Below, one piece after another: positions 31,925 to 62,540 of a DNA stretch of 64,000 nt (positions are counted from its first letter, which is position 1; each line of letters begins with the position of its first letter). Position numbers and translations under genes: made by a program. The notes below the pieces were generated by a model. It was not told where the DNA came from. It worked only from the letters and a program-made list of their open reading frames with translations, and did no database searches. The DNA comes from Amoebidium appalachense (lineage: Eukaryota; Ichthyosporea), in NCBI GenBank assembly GCA_963693365.1, contig CAVNZM010000002.1, forward strand, positions 16,430,001-16,494,000. Reading direction: 5' to 3'.

Positions 31925-32436
31925 TCTTGCATTAGTGTTGGTACAACTGGTATTGACATAACGAGTGTACATGCCAAAGCCTCCCTTTCATCCCGCCCCC
32001 TCCTCCCCATCCCTTCCCGGACCCTCCCCTCCCCCCATCCCTCTCCCTCTTCGTCCGGTTCCCCAAGTCTTGTTGTTGTTGTTATATCTCCATTTTACTT
32101 AGCCACATTCTATGGATGTGCCCCCCCTCCCCCCCCCCCCCCCCCAACCCGCCCTCTCCCCCCCCCCCCCCCCCCCCCTCTTCCCCCCGACCCTCCTCCT
32201 CCTCCCCTCCACCCCCCACCCCCCCCCTCCTTCCCCCTGTTCCCCTCCGTCCCTTTCTTTGTCGATATATACTTCCGACGCCTTACTTTTACTCCTCCGC
32301 TGCTCCTTTTTAAAACTCCGACTGACAACAGCCTTCTCTTTTTCTTTTTCTTCTTTTTTTGTTTTGTAGCTGTGGGTGGGTTGGGTTGGGTTGGGTTGGG
32401 GGGGGGGGGGGGGGGAGAGGGGGGCGGGAGGAATAC

Positions 32437-50480
<18,044 letters not shown>

Positions 50481-50499
50481 CTGCGGTAACCACGAACAC

Positions 50500-50595
50500 A
50501 CAGCGACCCAGTGAGAACACAGCGACCCAGTGAGAACACAGCGGCCAATAAAACACAGTGACTCAGTGAGAATACAACGGCTTAGTGAGTCCCAT
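50500..50595 (+). repeat. Short tandem repeat, about 19-20 bp unit
   Basis: Four to five degrading copies of ACACAGCGACCCAGTGAGA lie directly upstream (minus strand) of the first RasGEF exon in the model. Confidence 0.75.
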
Positions 50596-50829
50596 GGAGA
50601 GCAGTATGTGGATGGACTAAAACGGAAAAATACAATGCGAGTACCTGCCAACACAGAAAACAAACAAAGAAGGGCGAACGGAAGGAATTCTTTTTCCTTT
50701 CCTTTCCTCCCTCTTCCCTACTACCCCTCTCTCGTATATGCCGTAAAGCAGTCCCTCACACACTTGGATGCACACATCCCCCCCCCCCCCCAAAAAAAAA
50801 AAAATAAAAATAAAAAAAAAAATCATGTT

Positions 50830-50893
<64 letters not shown>

Positions 50894-51249
50894 ACGCACA
50901 CTAAATACATTCAACGGGTATTTCTACAGCGACAAAGCTTTAGGGCAAGAAAAGGTAAGAAGCAAAAGGTACAGAGGTCAAGACGTGCGGGGCGGTGTGT
51001 GTGTGTGTGTTTCTGTGTGTGCCTGTGTGTGTGTGTGTGTGTTTGTGCCGTGCGTGCATGTGTGTGCGTGTGTGCGCGAGCGTGCGTGTCTGTGTGTGCA
51101 TGTGTGTGTGTGTGCGTGTGTTGTTTTTTGTGTGTGTGGACCATATCCCTATTGGTTCGAAAGTGCCAGCAAGCCCTGCTAGCCCACTCGCATCTGTTGC
51201 ATCACAACACAAACAACTAACCAGCCCGTCATGCGCGCACACTCAAAAG

Positions 51250-51265
51250 GAGAGGGAGGGGGGTA

Positions 51266-51307
<42 letters not shown>

Positions 51308-51845
51308 GAGGGGGATTTCTGAGAAAGGGAAGGAGGGAGGGGCGGAGGGCAGAGCCGGAAGGAGCAGAGGGAAGAAGGGAGGAGGCAGCAAGAGGGAGGG
51401 CGGGAGGGGAGGGAGGGGAGGAGAGGGACGGAGGAAGAGGGGGCGAAAAAGGGAAGGGTGGGTGGGTGGGTGGGTGGGAAGGAGACGAAAAAAGAGAGAA
51501 AGAGAATGAATAGAGAGGCAGAAAGAGAGAGAGGGAAAGAGGGGGAGGGGGGAGGGAGAGGGAGAGAGATAGGGGGGGGGGGGGGGGGGAAGGGGGGGGG
51601 GGGGAAGGAGGGAGGGAGGGAGGGAGGGAGGGAGGGAGGGAGGGAGGGAGGGAGGGAGGGAGGGAGGGAGGGTTGGGAGGGAGGGAGGGAGGGAGAGCGG
51701 GAGGGAGGGAGGGAAGAAGGGAGGGAGGGAGGGAGGGAGGGAGGGAGGGAGGGAGGGGGGGAGAAAGGGAGAGAGGGAGGGAGGGAGGGACGGGGGAGGG
51801 GGGAGGGAGGGAGGGAGGGAGGGAGGGAGGGAGGGAGGGAGAGAG
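51250..51845 (+). repeat. 600-bp purine tract with (GGGA)n
   Basis: Nearly pure purine: poly-G of about 48 (51266-51306), mixed GA, then GGGA tetramers from 51601 to 51840 with few breaks. A mirror-symmetric polypurine tract able to form triplex DNA. No gene seen. Confidence 0.85.
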
Positions 51846-54067
51846 GCATGCCTACTTGACTTCTATGCACGTGCACACACTTTACACATAATGCAAGTGT
51901 GTATAAGCATGCATGTGGCTCCGGTCGTGCGCGTGTGCATAAGTGTGTTGGTGTGCCAGAGAATACAGGTATCCTTTCTTTGCACATGTCCGTGTGGGCA
52001 CAATTGCATCCACTTTTGCTGAGTGCATAAATCAGAGCATTAACGAGAGCCAGGGAAAAGACTCTTCGGAGCGAAAGTATCACAAAGTGTGAAAAGGAAA
52101 GACGAAGGGCACTCCGATGACTGCAGCAAAAACAAAGAGATGGGTTGGTACGCAAAAACAAGAAAATGGTGTCGAGCAAAAGCAGCCGTGATTGGTAAGA
52201 AGACAACAGAAGTAAATTCCAGTGAAGGGTGCCCAAGCCCAAAAATGTCTATGTATTCACACGTACATTCTCTACATGCACGGGCTACCACATACACACA
52301 GGCATATACACATGACCCAGCACAAACGTTTACACACATACTCGCGCTCATTCTCTCAACGGGGAGAGGGGACGGTGGGGGGGGGGGGGGGGGGGGGGGC
52401 GGGGGAACAAAGGGAGAAACAGAGGGTCTCTTAATAGCACCACGGTGGAGATGAGTGTAAGCTTGTGTAAGGCGTGCCAACGCAAGGCTGAGAGTAGGGG
52501 AGAAACGGCAGAGGAGTAGATCAATCAACGAGAAAGAGCGGCATTGTAGATGGGGGGGGCAAGGGGTAGAGTGGAAAGAAGACTGTGGACGTTGGGGGGG
52601 GGGGGGGAGGGGGAGAGGGCGGAGGAGGAGTTGGGGGGGGGGGGGGGAGGGGGGGGAGGGGGGGGGGGGGAGGGGACCACCTATGAGTCAGTTGAAGGGG
52701 GAGAGGGGGGGATGTGTGTGAGAGAGAAAGAGTGTGTGTGTGTGTATGTGTGTGTGTGCAAGAGAGATAGAGAGAGAGGGAGAGAAGGAGACAGGGGAGG
52801 GGGGGGGGGGGGGGGGGGAGGGGAGGAAGGGGGGGCAGGAGGCAGGTAACTCTATCTGCTGAAACTTCGTAAACTTTGTGATGCTTACCTTCACCTCTTA
52901 GCGCCAAGGAAGGTGAGATCCGTGTCTCAGCTCCGCAAAATCATGGTCAGGTTCTGCCCCAATTCTATGTGTCCAGACCAGAGAGCCGCTGTTTGGCTGG
53001 GCTGTTCACCTATTTGGTTGTGTAGGAGCTCTAGAACAGAACACGCAAAAGTATCTCTTTTTCAAACAGGTTTAAACAGGTTTGAAATCTAAAGGACTGC
53101 CGAAGAAGAATAAACTTCTTTGATGCGGAATTCCGAGGTGCTTGACGGGGGAAAGTGTTTGGTGTATGTGTTTGGTCTTTTTTGACATGAAAAAACCAGA
53201 GAACCCTAAGTCTCACTACAAAAGCTAGACGCCTGTCCTGAAGCTACTGTTGGCTTACTAACTGCCGTGTAACTGGAACGTGAAAGATGAAGGAATGTTT
53301 GCAATAAGAATAAGCAAAAACGCGAGCTTAGAGTCTGTTCTTCACTGCTGCTTCCTCCTCCCTCAGCTGCAGTCAGCTTTCAAAAAGTGGCACGGCCAGT
53401 GCTTCACTCTTGCTTTTTTAAGTTAACGAACTCATGAGATCACGGCCCCAATAGTTCAAACATTCAGTCTGATGACAGGCTATATTTCAGCTTTATAAGT
53501 TAGCGCAGCGCCGCTTGAATAGTTCACTAAAAAGGGGGGCTGCTGGCTGTCTGCGGCCCAGCTCTGCAGGCCCGGATCAACGATGCCACAAGTTCTGTAC
53601 ATTCTTAGTAAAAGGAGGCCTTGCATTTGACTCAATACAGTCTTGGAAATCTTTAATAACAGCCTAAATCATTCTCAGTAGTCCGTTCTCGCCCAATACA
53701 TGCATGGTTCACCGAAACTTGCTCCCTCTCTGGTAATCAGCCGCTTCCTCACCCTCTTCCCCTCCGAGCCTCTTTCCCCCCCCCCCCCTCCCCTCCCCCC
53801 CCCCCCCCCACCCTGAAACCTCCCCTCCCCTCCCCCCCCCCCCTCCCCCCCCTTCCCCCCCTCCCCGGGGCTTGCTCACAGCCTCCACGTTCCGTTCGCC
53901 ACGAGTGCAACGGGAATGACAATGTGTAGCCACATTGCTGGCTTCTTCGTGCATTGCATGTTATGTGGAATTTGATTTTTAAACCTGATCATGTTCCCGG
54001 GCAAAAAGGGCTGTTGTGTCCTCTTGCTTTTGCTATAGCGGCATGCGTGCTGGCGAAGATCGATGAG

Positions 54068-54278
54068 CATCACACAACGCCAGGCGGCTTTTGTGCCCAT
54101 CATGCAACACCAGAGCCTGTGTGCGTTTTTCACAACACTGAAGCTTTGTGTGCATCTTCTACAACACTAAGCTTGTGTACATCAGCATGCAATCATGTTA
54201 TCAGAGCTTGTGTGCACCACACAACACCAGAGCTTGTGTGGACTTAATACAAAATTAGAGCTTGTGTGCATCAATGAG
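54068..54278 (+). repeat. Degenerate minisatellite (ACAACACCAGAGCTTGTGTG)
   Basis: Six to seven imperfect units of about 28-38 bp share CAACACxxxAGCTTGTGTGCAT. It lies about 0.3 kb upstream of tRNA-Asp. Confidence 0.65.
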
Positions 54279-54593
54279 GGCGCAGTAGCTATATAGTGAA
54301 CTCTCTCAGCTGCTCACAGCTTTCCGGATCGTCGCGTACGTCTGCATGACTCAGTAAACTTGAACTGTGAATCCTGTTTTTTTTTGTGCTGAGTGCAGGC
54401 AGACAATATTCTTCGACAATCACCGTTAAGGAACTCTTAAAAAACTGAAAATTCTGCAATACAACAAAAACAATGCATCAGCCGAGTAGCCTTCATGGGT
54501 ACTGACCTGTTTGCTGACTGTCCAACGAGTCAAGATAACGCCCTGTGCTTGTACCAAACAAATTAACCCGAACCGGCTTATTCGTAGTATCAA

Positions 54594-54665
54594 TCTTCGG
54601 TAGTATAGTGGTTAGTATCTCCGCCTGTCACGCGGAAGACCCGGGTTCGATTCCCGGCCGGAGAG
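54594..54665 (+). tRNA. tRNA-Asp (anticodon GTC)
   Basis: A 72-nt intronless cloverleaf. The 7-bp acceptor stem pairs TCTTCGG with CCGGAGA (one G-T pair) and the discriminator is G. Anticodon GTC lies at 54627-54629 within CCTGTCACG. The internal A box TAGTATAGTGG is at 54601-54611 and the B box GGTTCGATTCC at about 54644-54654. The T arm CCGGG-TTCGATT-CCCGG is perfect. It closely resembles eukaryotic nuclear tRNA-Asp. CCA is not encoded. Confidence 0.97.
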
Positions 54666-54668
54666 TTC

Positions 54669-54676
54669 TTTTTTTT
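54669..54676 (+). terminator. RNA polymerase III terminator of tRNA-Asp
   Basis: A run of eight T begins four bases after the discriminator base, as expected for Pol III termination. Confidence 0.85.
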
Positions 54677-55049
54677 CTTTGCCCACTCTTTGTTTTTCTT
54701 TTTCCTAAAACTCCTGCCGGCTGACTGCCTTTGCTTCTCTGCTAAACCATAACGTTGCTATGATACCTGAATTCTTTTTTTCAAGGTCAATGTTTGGCCC
54801 TACAATTGCGGCTCTTTGTTTTTGGGACAGTACGGTACTGGAAAGTGGATATGATCCCGGAAATTCTCCTCCGCCCCTCCCCCCCCCCCCCCCCCTCCCC
54901 CCTTCCCCCCCCCTCCCTCCCCTCCCCCCAATCTCCCCCCAATCTCCCCCCCTCCACCCACCCACACTCCCACACACCCAATTATTCGAAACGGTCTTCC
55001 ATTGGATTTGGCCTTGGAAAAACATTTTGTGCTCTGTGTGTGTTGGTGT

Positions 55050-55082
<33 letters not shown>

Positions 55083-55684
55083 GGAAGGACATCGTGGACA
55101 TAATACCCCTACCCCCTTCTTCTCTTTTTATCCTGCATTTTTCAGGAGTTTTCTACCCACCCCCACCCACCCCCTCCACGAGAACCGTCAGCCAATTGGA
55201 CGGCGGTATTGGGGGGAGGGGGGGATGGGGGGGGGCGTTGGTTTGGGGGGGCGAGGGGGGGAGGGAGAAGGGGGGGGGGGGGGGGGGGGGGGGGGGGGAG
55301 GGGAGGGGGGGGGGGGGGACACAAAACGCCGACAGAGCACAAAATGTTTTTCCGAGGTCAAATCAACTGGGATTCCGGTCCAAAGAAGCGCACGGGTGGG
55401 TGGGTGGGTGTGTGGGGGGAGGGGGGGGGGGGGGGGGGGGGGGGGGAGGGAGGGGGGGGGGGGGCCGGAGGTGGGGGGGAGAGATTGCCCGAAATGTGTT
55501 GTTGTGTAGTTTGACATTCTTATCTATTAGGGACATCGGCGGACCTTCACTTTAAATTTTTGTATGGAGCACTTAATCCGCTGCAGAAGGGTGCCAACAC
55601 TTCCAGCAATGGTATTCTGGTAGGCAGTCATGGAAACCTAAGCTTAAGGGATAGGTGGGTGTCGAGCCTCGGGAGGTCGGAGGT

Positions 55685-55717
<33 letters not shown>

Positions 55718-57626
55718 GGGGGAGGAGGAGGGGGGATGGGGGGGGCAGGAAGAAGGGACCCACCTGTTCGGACGGATGGGGACTGAATCCCCCTTTTTCC
55801 TCTCCCCCAACCTCCCGTCCGCTATGATCCCTCGCCGAGTCTTCGTAGTGGTAGTGCCTCCTCACCTCCCCCCCCCCCCCCCCTCCCTCTCCCTCCCCCC
55901 CCCCCCCAAAAAAAAAAAAAAAAAAAAAAAACATCACCGTGACTCCTGCCCATCCCACACACAGCTAACCGGAATGGTCCCTCTCCCAGCTAACTGGAGT
56001 AGTGGTGGTCCTCCCCCCTCCTCTCCCCCCCCCCCCCCCCTCCCCCCCCCCCCACATCCCAATTCCACCCCCATCCTCCCCCCGCCCCTCCCCCCTTCCC
56101 CCCCCCCCCCCCCCCAAAAAAAAAAAAAAAAAGAAAATGCATTCTCAGACCTCCACAGAAGTCCCTTCCCCTTGTCAAAAAGTACGTACCGTGTGTCAGA
56201 ACGCAACCGTCTCAGTACAAAAATGCACGCACAAGCTGTGCCAAAAAGGTTGAATGCAAACATCCAATGCTGAAAAAAAGGTTGGTGGGTGATGCCTTGC
56301 GCAAGGGCTTTGATAGTATCAGAGAGTTATAATATGTGCCCCATGGCAACTTTCCGGCGGCGGCAGGAAGGGTGGGGGGGGGGGGGGAGGGGGGGTTCAA
56401 GGCTCTTCCAGGGCCCAGGTGTGGATGGTTTATGCATGGTGGTGCCACGTTCCGTATCGGCCGGGTAAGGGAGTTGACTAAGAACCACATGTGCAGCCAC
56501 TAAGATTCCTTCTGTATTAGTGATTGGTGCATGTAGCACGGGCATTATCCAGCAGCCGGAAAGGAAAATACCCCGGCGGGAGGGGAGGGGGGGGGGGGGG
56601 GGGGGGAGGCTGAATTTGGGAAGCACAAGGGACGAAGTTGCGGGGCCAAGGAAGATGGGTTGAACGTTTGGTGGTGGTGGGGGGGGGGGGGGGAGGGTGG
56701 GGGTTAGAGGGAAAGAGTCGCGCAAGGGAACAGGAGCATCTGATTCACATTGCAGTAAAACTTCCTCAAGAGTAGAAATGTTAACAAGTCAATGCAATGC
56801 TGACATTATGCGCTTGAGTTAATCTTAAGGTTGTAAAATAGGGCGGTAATGCAACGGAAGGTACCGCAACGAATTTGAATCATTGAAGTTTCTTCGATTA
56901 ATGATACCCCAGATTCCCTCTCAGTGACAGCCCCCCCCCTCCCCCCCCCCCCTCCCCCCATCCCTTCCCCCTTCCCTACCCTCCCCTTCTGTCCCCGCCA
57001 CCCCCCCCCCTCCCCTCCCCCCGGTCGTCCCCTCCTCCGCCCCACGTCCCCCTCCTCCCCTCCCCACCCACCCACCCACCCGCCTCTTCTCGTCCCTGGG
57101 GTTTCCCTTGTAACAATTCGTTCTTGTATGGGTCTGCTCCTACGGCTCCAAAGTATAAAAACCTCAACCGGTTGTGTGGAGGCTCTTGAAATCAGATATT
57201 TGTGGACAGTCCAACACCTTACAAACTAGAAAGCCTTATAATTTTGTTACCAAGTGTCAACCGTTTGGGGAGGGGGGGATGGAGGGGGGGGGGGGGGGGG
57301 GGTTGGGAAGGGCGGGGGCGCGGGGGAGGGGGAAGGGAGGAGGGGAAGGGGAGGGGGGAGGGGGGTAAGGGTATCCTCTCTGAAAAGGTTGTGGAGGCCG
57401 GAAGCCTCGAAAGTCGTGCATGTTTTTTTGGGGGGGGGGAGGGGGGGGGGAAGGGAGGGGGGACAAGAACACAAGGGGGGAGGGGGAGGGGGGATGAGGT
57501 GGTGGTGGTGGGGGGGGGGGGGGGGGGGGGGGGGGGGAGGGGGGGTAGAGACTCGGTTGGAGACTGTGACTGGAGCTGCTGAGGGTTTATACGTGGAGGC
57601 TCATAGAGGAGGCTCATAGGGCCTCA

Positions 57627-57672
57627 GAAAACCAATCAAAAAGGCTTGGGTAGCAGGAAACCAATCAAAATT
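57627..57672 (+). repeat. Two outlying CCAATCA units
   Basis: AAACCAATCAAAAAGGCTTG and AAACCAATCAAAATTGGGTG follow each other about 34 bp apart and match the units of the array 3 kb downstream. Confidence 0.65.
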
Positions 57673-57703
57673 GGGTGACAGCCATGTCCAGACCGCCAGG
57701 AGG

Positions 57704-57741
<38 letters not shown>

Positions 57742-58239
57742 GGGGGGATCACGATTGGTGAAAGGATGGGCCAGGTCCCGTCGGGTGGGTCAGTAGGCGG
57801 GTGTGGGGAGACCTTTACTGAATTACAATCACCACGGTAGCTGGGCATACGTATGCGTGGTCTGTGTTGCAGCATAACGTCTAACCCCCCCCCCCCCACA
57901 CACACACACACACACACACAAAAATAGAAAAGAAATAGAAAAGAGAAAGAAAAAGATAAAAAAGAAAAGAAAATGAAGTTACAAAAAGGAAAACTTCTTT
58001 GTACCGGCCGTCCCCCCCCCACCTCCCCCCCCTCTCCCCCCCCCCCCCCCCCCCAAAAAAAAAAAAAAAAAATCCCCCGGCCCCCACCCACTTCCCCTCA
58101 CCAAATAACCTATTCCCTCTCTCCCTCACCCCACGCCCTAGCACCCACCCCAGTCGCATACATCTAGCCCCCCCTCGCCCCATTATAAGTTCTCAATCAT
58201 TTGTTCTTGGATTCTTAGCCATTTTTCTGTATAACTGGT

Positions 58240-58241
58240 TC

Positions 58242-58311
<70 letters not shown>

Positions 58312-58344
58312 GGGAAGGAAAGGGGGGGGGGGGGGGGGGGGGGG
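58240..58344 (+). repeat. T-run followed by G-run
   Basis: About 48 T pass directly into 24 G, then AAGGAAA and a second G-run of about 24. Confidence 0.9.
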
Positions 58345-58668
58345 TAGCATAGTGTTTCATCCAAACCGAATTATCTGGTGCAGCCTTAGTAATATGGGGT
58401 TGTGAAGAATGACGGGAAATGGCCGTTTGGCCACAAACATAAACACCCCTGGAACAGTAAATCTGGTTTAGCCATGGAGCTTAGGTTGTCTTTTAGTCGC
58501 CTTGGACCCCCTCCATCCAGCACATAGATCAGAGGCAAGAGGAGGGGGGGGGGGGGGGGGGGGGAGGGGGGGGGAGGGGTTGGTTCTATCGAGCCAGAAA
58601 AGGGTACTGAGATCGAGCTGGAGACTTTAAATCAATGAAAGGCCCGGGGGAGAGGTGTTTTTCTTCTA

Positions 58669-58700
58669 TTTTTATTTATTTATTTATTTATTTATTTCTT
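58669..58700 (+). repeat. (ATTT)n array
   Basis: Seven ATTT units ending in CTTTAATT. Confidence 0.85.
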
Positions 58701-59009
58701 TAATTGGGGGAGGGGAGGGGGAGAAATGGGGGGAGAGGAGGAAGAGGGGGCGGGGCGGGGGGTGGGGGGGGGAGGGGAGGTGGGGGGAGGGAGAGAGGGG
58801 TTATTTGTAATTGCGGAGGGTGTTCACCCGTTAGGACCAAAATAATCCTAGGCAATAGCAAATTACCTCCACCATCCCGCAAACCCATACCCACCCTGGC
58901 TCTAGGGTGTCTTTGGCAAGCTTTTTTGCCACATTAGCACACCACAAATCTTTGCCGCATAGTAGTTAAAAAACAATTGAATTGTTAGGAAGGAAAGGGG
59001 GGGGGGGGG

Positions 59010-59115
59010 GATCGTATATGGAGGAATGCTCAACCGCAAGAAATATTCGGGGGGGGGGGGGGGGGGGGGGGGGGGGATTTTAAATGGAGCAATGCTCAAC
59101 CGTAAGAATCATCCC
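59010..59115 (+). repeat. Tandem pair around a poly-G run
   Basis: GGAGGAATGCTCAACCGCAAGAA and, about 67 bp on, a copy with GGAGCAATGCTCAACCGTAAGAA flank a G-run of about 28. Confidence 0.7.
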
Positions 59116-59461
59116 CCCCCCCCGGGGGATGGGGGGGTGGGGGGGGGGGGGGGGGGTAAGGAGGGAAAACTGAGAATGGGGATGGGGTATAAAGAACAGA
59201 AAAGAGGAGGGGGGGGGGAAGGGAGGGGGAGGGGGGGGACAGTCGGATTTGACGACTAACTCGGTACTCTCGATGGTGTACCGTGTATGGCAATGCCTAA
59301 AGAGATAGCCCATATATGCATATATGGGAAAACCCAATCATCGTGCTCGGTGACAAAATGTGCTTCACCCAGCAGGCGTTTTCGATGACGTAACCAATCA
59401 TTATTATGAAGTTTATACAAACACCATAGTGATCTCTTGCTGACTTCAGTATGACGACATG

Positions 59462-59785
59462 CAGTGAAATGCCGGCTTGGACCTTAAACCAACGTCCGTA
59501 TCTACCATTTTAGCGTCTGGGCACCAAGCAGCCGACAGCCACATTGCTCAGATGGCTCTGGCCAATCAGCAGGTAGATAATATCAATCCGTGTCAATAAC
59601 CGAGGCTGACCTATGTCGACATCCCACAAAGCCTGCCCTCACCCCGGCTATTTTCGCGCCATTTTCTGGGCACCTAAACGGCTAAGTGAAAAAGAGGTAG
59701 AGGCCCAGAATGACGTCACCAAAGTGGCTCGCCGCCCAGACGCTAAAATGGTAGATACGGACCTTGCTTTAGGGTCTATGTCGGC
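59462..59785. mobile_element. Fold-back/MITE-like element with about 57-bp terminal inverted repeats
   Basis: Left arm about 59464-59523 and right arm about 59734-59785 are reverse complements over some 57 bp. A perfect 29-bp block contains CCGTATCTACCATTTTAGCG. The arms start with AAATGCCGGC and ATATGCCGAC, so the outer ends belong to the CTATGTCGGC family. The interior is about 210 bp and non-coding. Confidence 0.75.
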
Positions 59786-59996
59786 ATATCTCAGTGGCAT
59801 GCAGGGTTCTTTCCTTGTATCAATATGCCCAAGAAACGGACATCCCATATGTAAAAAAAACTACGCAGCACACTCACGTTTATATATCGGCATCGACCTC
59901 GAACCGGCCCTGAGCCATCCAATCATGTCGGCACCTGGCGTCAAATTGACGTCAATACAGCGTCCAACCAAAAAAGGCCGACAGAGACATAGAATT
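59769..59996. mobile_element. MITE-like element, CTATGTCGGC family, copy 3
   Basis: Bounded by GGTCTATGTCGGCA and GGCCGACAGAGACATAG. It contains GGCGTCAAATTGACGTC as in copy 1, in the opposite orientation. It overlaps the right arm of the inverted repeat at 59462-59785. Confidence 0.65.
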
Positions 59997-60120
59997 TAAA
60001 CACTAAGGTGAAGGGAGGGGGGGGGGGGGGGAGGGGGGGGGGAGGGGTTGGAGATTTGCAATAATTATTCAGAGCATGCGCCCTGTGTAATTAAGGATAT
60101 TAGGTATTACACAGAAAATC

Positions 60121-60364
<244 letters not shown>

Positions 60365-60534
60365 CGTGCACCTCGAGCTCTGTGTTTGTTTGGGAGGGTG
60401 TGAAGGGGTTAATGAGAAGAGGGCAGTGGAAGGGAGCGCGGAGGTGAGAAAGGTTTGAGTGAACTAGACTGTTGGGGTCGGGAGGGGGTGGAAGGGGTGT
60501 TTGGGGGGGGGGGGGGGGGGAGGGGGGAAGTGGG

Positions 60535-60565
<31 letters not shown>

Positions 60566-60639
60566 ATGATGAAGATGTTGGGTGGTGGCCTGAGAACCGC
60601 AGAGGGCATGTATTTTCAGAGAGGCAGAAGATACAACAT

Positions 60640-60872
60640 CAGGAGAACCAATCAAGGAGGGTTGGACAGCATAGAGCCAATCAAAAAGGGTTGGGCTGCG
60701 GCAGCAGAGAGCCAATCAAAAAGGGTTGGGCAGCAGAGAGCCAATCAAAAAGGGTTGGGCAGCATAGAGCCAATCAAAAAGGGTTGGGCTGCGGCAGCAG
60801 AGAGCCAATCAAAAAGGGTTGGCCAGCAGAGAGCCAATCAAAAAGGGTTGTGTGGCAGGGAACCAATCAACG
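60640..60872 (+). repeat. CCAATCA-containing tandem array with 93-bp higher-order period
   Basis: Eight units share AGAGCCAATCAAAAAGGGTT (first and last are variants). CCAAT cores start at 60648, 60677, 60712, 60741, 60770, 60805, 60834 and 60863. Spacings are 29, 35, 29, 29, 35, 29, 29, so three units form a 93-bp repeat. The 35-bp units carry an extra GCGGCA-like insert. Confidence 0.9.
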
Positions 60873-62265
60873 TCGCCTTTGGGTCCGGCAGGATGAAGAC
60901 CACCGGGAGCACGGGGTGGTTGGAGTCGGGGAGGCAGGGAGAGGGGGGGACAGCTATGTAAGGCGTGGGTGTGTGGGTTGGGCTGGGAATGGTGGGGGGT
61001 GGGGGCGGGGGGAGGTCGTCATTCAACAGTTACCATGTTAGGCACGTGTCATTGAAACGATGCACGTTTCTTCATGCAGCACAAGTCTAACCCCACCTCT
61101 CTACCCTCTCTTTACCCTGTCATTTCCCAATCCCCCCCCCTCCCCCCCCCCCCCCCCCCCCCCCACCCCCTCCCCACGGGCTGTATACCACCACCGCCGC
61201 CTTGTACCGCATTTCTCTCTCTAAGATCCCCCCCCCTTTCCCCCCCCCCCCCCCCCCTTCCCCCCCCCCCAAACCAGGAGTCCCATGCATTGTGGGTTTT
61301 TCAATCAAGCCTTGAGCTATCACAAGGATGCAATCTGCAAAGGGGTGGATTGTAACTGCTGTAAATGCTGAAGTTGGGGGTCCTAAAAGAGGAAGATCTA
61401 AGGAAGGGGGGGGGGGGTTACCCACCGGCGTGGCTGGGGTGAATACCCAGGGCAAAGTGAGTGCAATTAACTAGTTAGGATTGTTAATTGTGTGTTAGTT
61501 TAGCTAATAGCACCGTAGCACCCTAGCTAGAGTTACTGTCGGTACTAGATGGAAGACGGTAGTTCCCCATGAGGGTCCCGAGGGGTCCCTCCGGGAACAA
61601 AACGGGATAAAATAAAAAATAGGAGGGGGGGGAGAGGGGGGGGGGGGGGGGGGGGTTCGAATGTTATTGCTCGGATTCTTCAAGCCAAGGGGAGGGCTCG
61701 GGGGAGAGGGGTTTGTGGGGAGGGGGAGGACGGGAATGGTGGCTGCAACGCCGGGTGGTACCGGTGGGGGGAGAGGGGGGAGGGGGGGGGGGGAGGGGGG
61801 GGAGGGCCGGGATAAAATAAGAAAAGAGAGAGAAGGGATCTGGGGTAAATAGTGAATGGCGGTTTGTTGTTTGTTGTTTTTTGGGTGGGTGGGGGGGGGG
61901 GAGGGGGGGGGGGGGGGGAGAAAGGCTGGATTGGAGGGGGCGGGAGGTGGGGAGTGGGGAGAGGGGAGGGGGGGGGGGGGGGGGGGGAAGGGGGAGGGTG
62001 GAGGGGGCATAGATACATGCTTAAGTTTGATGGGATTCAGTAACTGAATTTCTCTCGCGAAAGCGCACGAATTCTATGGCAACGCCTAAAAATAGGCAGC
62101 CTTATATATGGAAAAAACCAATTACTATTCTCGGCTGACGCAACCAACTACCACATGTGTTATTTATTTATCGTCGTATTGGCATCAATCGACTCTGATC
62201 AAGATGACCCTGAGCTGCGAAATACTGGCTTCGACTTTACCACAGTATGGTATAGATATCATGAA

Positions 62266-62310
<45 letters not shown>

Positions 62311-62473
62311 GGAAGGGATGAACAGATAATCGATTAGACAGAAACCGGGATATATATATATATTGGTTTGGGGGGGTGGGGGGAGGGGCTGAGTTTACGA
62401 CAAATTGTAAACGTTACAACGAACGGATAAATTTTTAAAACAGTACAAAGGGATATGATTCAAAAGATAGATA

Positions 62474-62492
62474 GTTTTTTTTTTTTTTTTTT

Positions 62493-62540
<48 letters not shown>
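62474..62540 (+). repeat. T-run followed by G-run
   Basis: About 28 T directly followed by about 37 G. Same orientation rule as the other compound tracts. Confidence 0.9.

Larger units (their letters stand above)
30571..32436. other. Region beyond the last secure RasGEF exon
   Basis: Holds T-run/G-run and C-run/CA/A-run tracts (30601-30662, 31021-31195), the hexanucleotide array and a C-rich stretch. TTGGG repeated four times lies at about 32377-32400. The 3' exon(s) of the RasGEF gene should lie here; only the weak candidate 30869-30949 was found. Confidence 0.5.
50596..54593. other. Region upstream of the RasGEF gene
   Basis: Contains CA/GT arrays (50835-50900, 50995-51125), the purine tract, further G-runs to 52,840, then about 1.7 kb of ordinary sequence with the minisatellite at 54068-54278. 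No coding exon could be supported; non-coding or short 5' exons of the RasGEF gene could lie here. Confidence 0.5.

Noticed and set aside
32377-32400. Telomere-like TTGGG repeats
   Set aside because: Only four units merging into poly-G, inside an intron or spacer. A similar short run at about 44680 shows that it is ordinary G-rich drift, not an interstitial telomere.
52880-52930. Possible 5' exon of the RasGEF gene (donor GAAG|GTAAGC on the minus strand)
   Set aside because: The donor is good, but no ATG or open frame joins it to the exon at 50480 and no family similarity is seen. A non-coding exon cannot be excluded.
52879-54067. Cryptic gene in the repeat-free stretch upstream of tRNA-Asp
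   Set aside because: Open frames are short, lack plausible splice borders and show no recognisable motif.
60640-60872. CRISPR-like array
   Set aside because: Units are contiguous tandem repeats without unique spacers, in a eukaryotic context.
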